Origin: Chloroflexota bacterium
Lineage (GTDB): Bacteria > Chloroflexota > Anaerolineae > UBA7937 > JACPPX01
Direction of reading: 5' to 3'
DNA length: 21,362 nt
Assembly (NCBI GenBank): GCA_016190785.1
Contig: JACPPX010000116.1
Coordinates: 1 to 21,362 of the forward strand
The notes under the pieces were generated by a model. The model ran no database searches. It saw nothing but the letters and a program-made list of their open reading frames with translations, and was not told the origin of the DNA. Numbering within the stretch: the first letter of the stretch is position 1; each line of letters starts with the position of its first letter. The position numbers and the translations under genes were made by a program. Shown here in pieces: positions 7,236 to 13,812 of the stretch.

Positions 7236-8908
7236 CCCCAATATCCTAGCCCCTTGAGCCGGGCTTTGATCTCCTCGCTCTGTTCCGGAGTGTAGGCCCC
7301 TTCCAATGCCTCTCGCTCGCTGGTGGCTTCGGCATGCTGGATCTGGTTTTGGGCCAGATATTCTGGCTTCAAGGCAGAAACCAGAACCTTCCCATCCATA
7401 TCGGGGGGAATGGGGCACCCCAAGAGGTAAAGCACGGTCGGAGCTAAATCTATTATCTGGGCCCCAGTAAGTTGGGTTCCGTTACGCACTGCGCTGCCGC
7501 TGAGGGCGATGAACCCCTCCATGCGGTGATCCCCGGAGTTGCCAAAGGCGGGCTCGATTAGTTTCTGGGAGGTGAATTCCAGTGTCCCCAGGGCCTTGTA
7601 GCCGGAGCGGAACAGGAAACAAATATCCGGGGCGCGGTCCACATGAGCACCCTGATACAAATCTTCGCGCCGGAAGACCTTCTCCACCACCTTTTCCCCG
7701 CTCTCCGCATCGAGAAAGTCATAGAGCCGGGCCATCAATTCTTCCCTCAACTCCTCGTACTCCTCACCCGGCTCCACAATGCCCTGCGGCTCGCGACCCT
7801 TGAGGTTGACATACAGTTGGCCATAGTTGCCCTGGGAGTATACTTTGCTCCGCGACCAATCTACATCTGCCAGGGAAAGAAAGAGGCGGCCAAGAAAACT
7901 GAGGATCGTAGTGCGGCTTGATACTCCCTGCGCCAGCCGCAGCCGCGCAAATCCCAAGCGCATAGCCAGACGATAACCGAAGGCCGGGGTGAGGCCCAGT
8001 TTGAAGATCGCGGCCTTGAGCAGGGTGAGAGGGCTTCTTTTCAGTTTGAGGAATCCTTGTTGCATCAGCCAAACATTGATGTTCACAAAGCGGTATATCG
8101 GCCCAAAGCCATGATCAGACATTAGGATCACCGTCGTCCCCTCCCCGGCCCGACGTACCAGATCCGAGGCTACTTCATCTACCTTTTGGTAGAAACCCAG
8201 GGCTGCTTCGCGGAAGCGTGCTGCTTCCTGGGGATTATGCTGGGGGTGAGTTTGGTCGATGATATGCCACAGCTCATGTTGGATGCGGTCGGGGCCATCG
8301 AGGTGCAGCATGAAAAAGTCCCAGGGGTAATGTTGCATAAGATAGGCCGCGGTCTGGGCCCGGTAATCCAGAATGTAATCTAGTTCTTTCAAGACCTCGG
8401 CCACTTCTCCTTTGGTATACACCTGGGAGTGATAATTGGGGTATTTCCCCAATCTCTCCTCCACCTCGGCGATCAATTCTCGCGGGTAGGCAAAGTCACT
8501 CTGGCCAACGGGAGTGAGGAAATCACCGATCATAAAGCCATTCACCGGAAAGTGGGGGTAGGTGAGCGGCACATTGATCAGCCCCACCCGGCGCCATGCC
8601 TCGCTGAGAAGGGTCCACAGGGTCTTACTTCCCAGAATCCGAGAATTGACCGGGTGCTGCTGGAAAGTGTCCTTCCGCCGGTACAGGAACTCATAAATCC
8701 CATGTTTCCCCGGGTTTTTCCCGGTCATGAACGAGGCCCAGGCGGGGGCGGTTACCGGGGGATAGGTGGTATACAGCTCTCCGCTGGCTCCCTGCTCCAT
8801 GACCTGTTTTAGAAAAGGCATCCGCCCTTCGGCCATCAGCGGTCGCAGGAGATCCAGGGTGGCTCCATCCAGGCCGATGATCAGGACTTTCCCCGAATTT
8901 TTGTTCAC
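7232..8908 (-). CDS. Alkaline phosphatase superfamily phosphodiesterase / nucleotide pyrophosphatase-like protein
   Basis: The 558-residue protein is of the type I phosphodiesterase/NPP class in the alkaline phosphatase superfamily. Visible metal and catalytic motifs are D14 (IIGLDGATLD), T53 as candidate nucleophile (PPVTAPAWASFMTG), D207 and H211 (DRIQH), D265-H266 (DHGFGP) and a late HR (GDHRMEGF). The C terminus ARLKGLGYWG is a common tail in this group. There is no signal peptide or membrane helix, so it is probably cytosolic. The start is GTG at 8908 with AGGAG five bases upstream. It is the first gene of an operon leading into four GT-C glycosyltransferases, and its TGA overlaps the next ATG. 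Known members hydrolyse phosphodiesters or phosphomonoesters or transfer phospho groups. Action on a sugar nucleotide or polyprenyl-phosphate sugar is my inference from context only. Confidence 0.88.
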   Translation of the reverse strand: MNKNSGKVLIIGLDGATLDLLRPLMAEGRMPFLKQVMEQGASGELYTTYPPVTAPAWASFMTGKNPGKHGIYEFLYRRKDTFQQHPVNSRILGSKTLWTLLSEAWRRVGLINVPLTYPHFPVNGFMIGDFLTPVGQSDFAYPRELIAEVEERLGKYPNYHSQVYTKGEVAEVLKELDYILDYRAQTAAYLMQHYPWDFFMLHLDGPDRIQHELWHIIDQTHPQHNPQEAARFREAALGFYQKVDEVASDLVRRAGEGTTVILMSDHGFGPIYRFVNINVWLMQQGFLKLKRSPLTLLKAAIFKLGLTPAFGYRLAMRLGFARLRLAQGVSSRTTILSFLGRLFLSLADVDWSRSKVYSQGNYGQLYVNLKGREPQGIVEPGEEYEELREELMARLYDFLDAESGEKVVEKVFRREDLYQGAHVDRAPDICFLFRSGYKALGTLEFTSQKLIEPAFGNSGDHRMEGFIALSGSAVRNGTQLTGAQIIDLAPTVLYLLGCPIPPDMDGKVLVSALKPEYLAQNQIQHAEATSEREALEGAYTPEQSEEIKARLKGLGYWG

Positions 8909-8913
8909 TCCCT

Positions 8914-8918
8914 CTCCT
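8914..8918 (-). promoter_or_regulatory. Ribosome binding site supporting the GTG start of the phosphodiesterase gene
   Basis: The minus strand has AGGAG, five bases before GTG at 8908-8906. No ATG competes nearby. The first motif strand (VLIIGLDG) begins a few residues later, so this start keeps the domain whole. Confidence 0.6.
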
Positions 8919-8975
8919 CAAATATTGCTTGGGTTGTGCTTGGCATAAAGTTTCTGGTCAACGCCAGACGGGAAA

Positions 8976-9004
8976 ATGATATGTCCGATGCCCAGTCGCG
9001 TCAA
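8976..9004 (-). promoter_or_regulatory. Sigma-70-type promoter of the phosphodiesterase/GT-C operon
   Basis: On the minus strand TTGACG (8999-9004) is followed by exactly 17 bases and TATCAT (8976-8981). These match the consensus hexamers at five of six positions each. Transcription would start near 8969, giving a leader of about 60 nt before the GTG at 8908. It is the best promoter-like match noticed in the gap between the sulfatase and phosphodiesterase genes. The rest of that 247-base gap shows nothing beyond the imperfect stem-loop after the sulfatase stop. Confidence 0.6.
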
Positions 9005-9119
9005 GAGTGGGGAGAAAACCAAAAGATGCCCTACGGAGGCCTTGGAAACTTTTGTCAGGCTGGTGGAGAAATTTATTTACTACTTGACCTTATGATCATC
9101 ACTTATTGCCACGCCGTTG

Positions 9120-9151
9120 ACTACTTTTTGGCCAGGTTTGGGCCTAGTAGT
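9120..9151 (-). other. Imperfect stem-loop just after the sulfatase stop, possible terminator
   Basis: ACTACT (9120-9125) pairs with AGTAGT (9146-9151), and an inner GGCC pair (9130-9133 with 9141-9144) stacks inside with unpaired bases between. It begins five bases after the sulfatase stop in the direction of transcription. No T-run follows on the minus strand, so intrinsic termination is doubtful. Confidence 0.3.
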
Positions 9152-9155
9152 TTTC

Positions 9156-10499
9156 CTAGTCTCTCCGCAATGGCTCTAGCCTCTGCCGCATATCGGCCAC
9201 AATGTCGGAATAGGCCGGATCGTAGGCCCGATTCAGTAACTGGTAAGGATCCTCCACCAAATCATACAACTCCGCTATATCCCCCTCCGTCTCCACATAA
9301 ACATAGCGGGTGGTGTGCACCGCAGCCCAGGGATGTCCTTCCGGCCACCCTTCGATAAGCAAATCATTCCGCCAACCCTCCGTCCCCTCCAAAAGTGACA
9401 GCAAAGAACGGCCATCAACTTCCGGCGGAATGGGCAACCCGGCTAACTCGTAGATCGTAGGCGCGATATCTATGTTAGCCACCAAGCGACCCTCCACCCG
9501 GCCCTGAGGGACAATTCGGGGATAGTAGAGGGCAAAAGGCACTCGGATAGCCGGCTCATAAACTAGACCCTTACTTAAACCACTCTCCTCTCCCCACGAG
9601 ATTCCCAGGCGGTGCTCCCCCCAGAAGCGGCCGTTATCGGAGAGGTAGAAGATAACCGTATCCTCCAACAGTCCTAGCCCCGGCAATAGGTCTAGCATCT
9701 CCCCGATAGCCTGGTCTACCGACTGAAGAGTCTGCAACTGGCGGCGGCGGAATCTATCGAGTTGCTCCTGGCTCTCACCAGCCAATAGAGGTAGAGCCTG
9801 TAACCAAGAGGGCTTATCCGAGACATCCTCCTCGTTGTAGCCAGGTGGGCGGTGAGGAGCCAGGTCTTGGTACAGATTTCTGCCCGGGGGTGGGGGAGTG
9901 GCCGGCGCGTGGGGGGCATTGGGGGCAAATATCAGGAAAAAGGGCTGGTCCTTATCTCCGGCAGCACGGAGGAAATCTAAAGCGTAATCCTTGAGGAGAT
10001 AGGTGCTGTAGCCCTGCTGTTCCCTCCAAGAACCATTCACATTTAGCGGGGGATTGAGGTATCTCTGATATGCCGAGCTGCTTTGAGAGAAAGCCACCCA
10101 AAAGTCGAACTCCGCACGCGGCGAGCCATCCCAGGAGTTCAAATATTTGCCAACCATTCCCGTAAAGTAGCCAGCAGTCTGTAAGACCTCCACCAAAGTG
10201 GGCTCCCGGAGAGGATCTTCATTGGCCCGCACTCCGTGGTTATGGGCGTACATTCCGGTGAGGATACTGGAGCGACTGGGACAGCACTCTGGGGTAGTGA
10301 CATAGGCGTTGGGGAAATAGATGCCCTGGTCGAAGATGCGAGCCTGAACAATGGGCATGAACTCGCCCAAGGTGTCGTAGCGCTGATCGTCAGTGATGAT
10401 AAGGAGAATGTTAGGTCGTGCGGGGACAGTTTCCTTGCCTGGAGTGCAGCCGGAAACAAGGGCCAACGACAGCAAGCCTGCAGTCAGTAATTTACGCAT
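9156..10499 (-). CDS. Lipoprotein sulfatase (formylglycine-dependent, N-acetylglucosamine-6-sulfatase-like)
   Basis: The 447-residue sulfatase has a lipoprotein signal peptide (hydrophobic stretch 4-16, lipobox LVSGC, Cys18), so it is probably anchored on the outer face of the membrane. Metal ligands D37-D38 lie in IITDDQRYD. The catalytic signature ECCPSRSSILTG has Cys72 as the residue expected to become formylglycine (CxPxR) and Arg76. A later SDNGRFWGEHR carries further metal ligands. The PSRSSILTGMYAHNHG context is typical of GlcNAc-6-sulfatase-like bacterial enzymes, but substrate prediction from this is weak. It needs a formylglycine-generating enzyme or anSME partner, which is not in the window. 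The start codon has little Shine-Dalgarno sequence but lies close behind a promoter-like pair. It probably removes sulfate esters from a surface or environmental glycan. Confidence 0.9.
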   Translation of the reverse strand: MRKLLTAGLLSLALVSGCTPGKETVPARPNILLIITDDQRYDTLGEFMPIVQARIFDQGIYFPNAYVTTPECCPSRSSILTGMYAHNHGVRANEDPLREPTLVEVLQTAGYFTGMVGKYLNSWDGSPRAEFDFWVAFSQSSSAYQRYLNPPLNVNGSWREQQGYSTYLLKDYALDFLRAAGDKDQPFFLIFAPNAPHAPATPPPPGRNLYQDLAPHRPPGYNEEDVSDKPSWLQALPLLAGESQEQLDRFRRRQLQTLQSVDQAIGEMLDLLPGLGLLEDTVIFYLSDNGRFWGEHRLGISWGEESGLSKGLVYEPAIRVPFALYYPRIVPQGRVEGRLVANIDIAPTIYELAGLPIPPEVDGRSLLSLLEGTEGWRNDLLIEGWPEGHPWAAVHTTRYVYVETEGDIAELYDLVEDPYQLLNRAYDPAYSDIVADMRQRLEPLRRD

Positions 10500-10529
10500 T
10501 TGCCGTCTAACAATCCACGGGACATTTCA

Positions 10530-10557
10530 ATAATATGTCTCTTCGCAGTAAAGACAA
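10530..10557 (-). promoter_or_regulatory. Putative sigma-70 promoter of the sulfatase gene
   Basis: The minus strand reads TTGTCT (10552-10557), a 16-base spacer, then TATTAT (10530-10535). The predicted transcription start near 10523 leaves a leader of only about 24 nt, fitting the weak ribosome site of this gene. Confidence 0.45.
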
Positions 10558-10608
10558 ACCGCCGGGGCCACGAGGCCACCCCCAGCCCCAGGCCCTTGAT
10601 AATAACTA

Positions 10609-10641
10609 GGCTCCCCTGGGGACCAACTACCCGGGGGAGCC
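10609..10641 (-). terminator. GC-rich hairpin, probable terminator of the small secreted protein gene
   Basis: Two 12-base arms (10609-10620 and 10630-10641) form a stem with a single G-T wobble around a 9-base loop. The hairpin starts about 47 bases after the stop of the small secreted protein gene. On the minus strand it is followed by TAGTTATTATC, which is only moderately T-rich. It also separates that gene from the sulfatase promoter. Confidence 0.5.
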
Positions 10642-10687
10642 ATTATATCACTCCGTTGGCTATCTGCACCGCACTCGTTTTAGGCTA

Positions 10688-11242
10688 TTATACGTTGCAG
10701 TCCACCGTTGAAAACATGGCCTGCATCCTATCCCCCTTGCCATAGAACTGCCATAGGATTGAGTAAACGTAAGCGTCGTTATCCACTGTTTCGGTGCCCG
10801 GGGTGATGCCTGAATCGTCGAAGATCTGCACCGCTGGATCTGGGCCGGTGGCCTCCACTTCTGCTATCAACTCCCGGACCCCAGTGGTCAGAGACTGCCG
10901 GAAGAGGCGAGCAGCGAGGATTTTATTCGTATTGTTAATTCCCCCTAGGTGGAAGCCGGCGATAGTCGCCCCGTCAGGGAGGGAGATGTCCGACACGAAA
11001 CGGTGCTTGGGTTCGGTGGAGAAGACCATGATGAAGTCGCCACGGTTCAAATACTTCTGACCGTTTTTGACCGACGTAAAATCTGAGGCGGAGGAGGCGC
11101 CACACAAATAGGTACCTTGCTGGCTGGGCCTGGCGGTGGGACCGGCTCCCGCCGGGCCAGCAAGCACCAAAACCGCCAGCAGTAGCGAAAGCAAAACCAG
11201 GTTAGTGAAAAAGGTGATCCCTATGATCTTTTTGGTTGTCAT
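10688..11242 (-). CDS. Small secreted beta-rich protein of unknown function, two cysteines
   Basis: I do not recognise a named family. From Met at 11242 the protein has 184 residues: a lysine-containing N terminus, a long hydrophobic stretch (about 9-28) and an Ala-Gly-rich segment suitable for signal peptidase. The mature part of about 150 residues looks beta-rich. Motifs include SDISLPDGATIAGF, LTTGVRELIAEVEATG and TETVDNDAYVYSI. This pattern resembles secreted bacterial beta-sandwich proteins in which an LPDGA strand and a TVDN-Y-Y strand recur. The only two cysteines lie near the start of the mature region (YLCGAS) and three residues from the end (VDCNV), suggesting a disulfide joining the ends. 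An upstream in-frame ATG (11248) abuts the Shine-Dalgarno sequence with no spacer, so 11242 is preferred. It stands alone between a terminator-like hairpin and a divergent promoter. Confidence 0.7.
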   Translation of the reverse strand: MTTKKIIGITFFTNLVLLSLLLAVLVLAGPAGAGPTARPSQQGTYLCGASSASDFTSVKNGQKYLNRGDFIMVFSTEPKHRFVSDISLPDGATIAGFHLGGINNTNKILAARLFRQSLTTGVRELIAEVEATGPDPAVQIFDDSGITPGTETVDNDAYVYSILWQFYGKGDRMQAMFSTVDCNV

Positions 11243-11249
11243 TTTCATT

Positions 11250-11256
11250 CCTCCTT
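11250..11256 (-). promoter_or_regulatory. Strong Shine-Dalgarno deciding the start of the small secreted protein
   Basis: The minus strand reads AAGGAGG. ATG at 11248-11246 is one base away, too close, while ATG at 11242-11240 is at a normal 7-base spacing. The second ATG is therefore the better start. Confidence 0.65.
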
Positions 11257-11294
11257 GGATATTAAGGTTGGGCCTTTGCCGTGCAGTTTAAGAC

Positions 11295-11303
11295 TCAGGG
11301 CAT
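11295..11303 (-). other. Leader mini-ORF Met-Pro-stop with its own Shine-Dalgarno
   Basis: On the minus strand AAAGGAGG (11309-11316) lies five bases before ATG-CCC-TGA (11303-11295), inside the predicted leader of the small secreted protein gene. The ribosome site is as strong as that of the gene itself. It may be chance, a decayed start, or a regulatory start-stop element. Confidence 0.35.
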
Positions 11304-11342
11304 TACAACCTCCTTTCACCAATTGTCAATTCAACGAATACT

Positions 11343-11371
11343 AGTTTAGCACATAATTTCTGCCATTGCAA
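11343..11371 (-). promoter_or_regulatory. Putative promoter of the small secreted protein gene
   Basis: The minus strand has TTGCAA (11366-11371), a 17-base spacer, then TAAACT (11343-11348). Transcription would start near 11336, giving a leader of about 95 nt. The -35 hexamer is palindromic and is also used by the plus-strand promoter. A second TTGACA exists at 11324-11329 but lacks a good -10. Confidence 0.4.
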
Positions 11372-11395
11372 CGCTTCTCTGGCCCGGGCTATAAT
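11366..11395 (+). promoter_or_regulatory. Putative promoter of the plus-strand GT-C gene
   Basis: TTGCAA (11366-11371), an 18-base spacer and a perfect TATAAT (11390-11395) precede the gene. The predicted start of transcription near 11402 lies downstream of any TTG start at 11366 and supports translation from ATG at 11450. Confidence 0.55.
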
Positions 11396-11449
11396 ATTCC
11401 AAGTAAAATCAACGTCCAGCGCCATCGGTCTGTGACTGTCTTTGGGAAA

Positions 11450-13705
11450 ATGGCGATAGTCCGAGATTGGCTCTGCAATCGCACCACCCAGCAATGGCTG
11501 GGTATCATCCTGGGACTGCACTTTGCGCTGGGAGTGTTCTACAGCGTGATCGTCCCCGCCTGGGAATCCTACGACGAACCAGCCCACTATCAATATGTGC
11601 AGTATATAATCCTCAACCGCTCCCTCCCAGATGTGATCCGCACCCCCGAAAAACCGCAGATCGATCTGCGCGAATATACCCAGCCCCCCCTCTATTACTT
11701 TCTGGGGGCTTTAACCACTTTTTGGGTGGATACCACTGACCATTTGGACCTGGAGCGTAACCCTCATGTCTTCGGAGGGAGGGGGGGAAAGAACTTCGCC
11801 GTCCATTCTGGGGAAGATGGATTCCCCTACCGCAGCACCTTTTTGGCATTACACCTGATCCGACTATTCTCGGTGGTCATCGGCACTTTGGCGGTCTGGG
11901 CCACCTACCTCTTAGCCAGTAACCTTTTCCGCCATAATCCGCAGATTGCTTTGGGAGCCACGGCCATCACCGCCTTCTCCCCCCAAATGTTGTTTATGGG
12001 CAGTGTCATCAATAACGATATCCTAGTCACCCTCTTCTCCTCGCTGTTTCTCTTGTATTGCGTGCGGGTCGTGGCTGGGCAGCAAGGGGCGAGAGATGTC
12101 CTGGGTTTGGGTTTTTTCCTAGGACTGGCCCTCATGTCCAAGTACAATGCTCTGGCCCTTCTTCCCCTGGCTCTCTTGGCTTTAGCCAGCGCTTTGTGGC
12201 GTAGGGTTCGGCTCCAAAGGCGCAACGTATTATCGGGGCTAGCCCTCCTTCTGGGGGCTCTGCTCCTGCCTTTGGGTCTATGGTTCATCCCCGGCACACC
12301 TCTTTACGGCGGCCCATTGCGGCGTTTTGCGGCGGTGATCGGGAGTTTCCTGGAAAAGGCCGGGGATCCTATTGACTTCTTCACCTCCCTTCATTGGGAT
12401 TTTCTTCCCAACAGTATCCTTACTGCTTTTAATAGCTACTGGTTGCTCTTTGGCTGGGCTAATATCTACGCCGATGACTGGGTTTATCTGCTTCTCGGCC
12501 TTTTTGTCTTATTAGGAGCCATTGGCATCTTGGCCTCCTTGCCTCGGCAATCTTCAACCATTCGCCTGGCAATTTTTCTGTTTCTATTCTTGATTGCCCT
12601 ATTCGTGGGTATAAATTTCTACCGTAGCCTCCGCTCCGGGGTTAACCCCCCAGTGGGACGCTATATGCTGCCCACCATCTCGGCGGTAAGTATTCTCCTC
12701 GCCTTAGGCCTCAGTCACTGGGCGGGGCGATGGCCGAGGATCAGGCTTAACCTTATTTTCGGAGTAGGCCTTTTCCTCCTGGCCTCCCTCTCCCCCTTCC
12801 TATATATCCTACCGGCCTACGCCCCACCACCCCTTATCACCGCGGAGCAGAGGGGCGAGATCTCAAATCCCTATGCGGTTAACTTCGGGGATCGGATCCA
12901 ACTGCTGGGCTATGACCTCGATACTTCCCGAGCGCGGCCGGGGGGAGAGGTGATCATTACTCTTTATCTCCGGGGCGAAGCCGAGATGAGCGAAAACTAT
13001 ACCATGGCCCTTCATCTCTTAGATCCGGATCAGCAACCATATACCAAAATTGATACCTACCCCGGAGGAGGAAACTATGCCACCTCGCTGTGGGAGCCAG
13101 GCCAGATTCTCCGCGATACCTACCAGATTACTATCCCCTCTGATTTCCCGGCCCCGACCTATGGGCAAATCAAATTAGCATTTATCCTCTATCGCACCGG
13201 GGAAGAGGTGCCGAGCCCGCGGGCACTGCCGTTAGGAGAGAGCGTTCTTCTACCCAGATTCCCTATCCGCGGCACCAAGCCACCCCAGGTCCAAAACCCG
13301 GTCTTTTTCTCCCTGGGGGACTCTTTCCGCCTGATCGGATACGAGATCCCGGAATCCATCTCCCCCGGCCAAAGCCTAGAGCTAACTCTCTTCTGGGAAA
13401 GCATTAAACCCACCGCTATTGACTACCAGGTCTTCATCCACTTGGTGGATGCCCAGGGGAATGTCCTGGCCCAAGGGGACGGGCCACCCCGCAACGGCTT
13501 CTACCCTACCAGTCTGTGGTCCCCCGGAGAAATTATCGAAGATACTCACCTCATCTTACTACCAGCGGAGATACCTGCCGGTGAATATCAATTGAAAGTA
13601 GGGATGTATCGGCTGGATACCCTGGAACGATTGCCGGTGAGCAGTGAGGGCGGCCAAAGGATCAGCAATGATGAAGTCATCATCCCCGGGATCAGCGTAG
13701 AATAA
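11450..13705 (+). CDS. GT-C membrane glycosyltransferase of a second type, with two C-terminal beta modules
   Basis: From ATG at 11450 the protein has 751 residues. Helix 1 (about 16-35) leads into PAWESYDEPAHYQYVQYI, with D42, E43 and H46 forming the acidic first-loop motif of GT-C enzymes. YTQPPLYY (74-82) is the KPPL-like position. SPQMLFMGSVINNDILVTLF and other helices recall DUF2142/PMT-type proteins. Helices run to about residue 465. Two beta-rich modules follow: about 470-615 (VNFGDRIQLLGYD, RPGG, DFPAPTYGQIKLAF) and about 616-751 (LGDSFRLIGYE, LFWES, DYQVFIHLVD, YPTSLW). Their match to the minus-strand paralogs at 2474-7235 is much closer than the membrane-domain match. The upstream frame to a TTG at 11366 covers the promoter and is excluded. 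Expected role: sugar transfer from a lipid carrier at the outer membrane face. Confidence 0.85.
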   Translation: MAIVRDWLCNRTTQQWLGIILGLHFALGVFYSVIVPAWESYDEPAHYQYVQYIILNRSLPDVIRTPEKPQIDLREYTQPPLYYFLGALTTFWVDTTDHLDLERNPHVFGGRGGKNFAVHSGEDGFPYRSTFLALHLIRLFSVVIGTLAVWATYLLASNLFRHNPQIALGATAITAFSPQMLFMGSVINNDILVTLFSSLFLLYCVRVVAGQQGARDVLGLGFFLGLALMSKYNALALLPLALLALASALWRRVRLQRRNVLSGLALLLGALLLPLGLWFIPGTPLYGGPLRRFAAVIGSFLEKAGDPIDFFTSLHWDFLPNSILTAFNSYWLLFGWANIYADDWVYLLLGLFVLLGAIGILASLPRQSSTIRLAIFLFLFLIALFVGINFYRSLRSGVNPPVGRYMLPTISAVSILLALGLSHWAGRWPRIRLNLIFGVGLFLLASLSPFLYILPAYAPPPLITAEQRGEISNPYAVNFGDRIQLLGYDLDTSRARPGGEVIITLYLRGEAEMSENYTMALHLLDPDQQPYTKIDTYPGGGNYATSLWEPGQILRDTYQITIPSDFPAPTYGQIKLAFILYRTGEEVPSPRALPLGESVLLPRFPIRGTKPPQVQNPVFFSLGDSFRLIGYEIPESISPGQSLELTLFWESIKPTAIDYQVFIHLVDAQGNVLAQGDGPPRNGFYPTSLWSPGEIIEDTHLILLPAEIPAGEYQLKVGMYRLDTLERLPVSSEGGQRISNDEVIIPGISVE

Positions 13706-13812
13706 GCATAGAATGCATCCTGAATATGCTCATATAGTTTCCGATTTGAAAGCGAGGCTAGAGGGGCTGCGAGGAAATTAGCCTGTTATGGCAATTTATT
13801 TCTGGGTTTCTC

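Noticed and set aside
7236..7418. 61-codon upstream extension of the GT-C paralog that starts at 7235
   Set aside because: It lies wholly inside the phosphodiesterase gene in another frame, its residues are charged and low in structure, and the ATGA overlap gives a natural start at 7235.
11366..11449. TTG start and 28-codon extension of the plus-strand GT-C gene
   Set aside because: The TTG is the -35 hexamer of the predicted promoter and lies before the expected transcription start; the helix begins after ATG at 11450.
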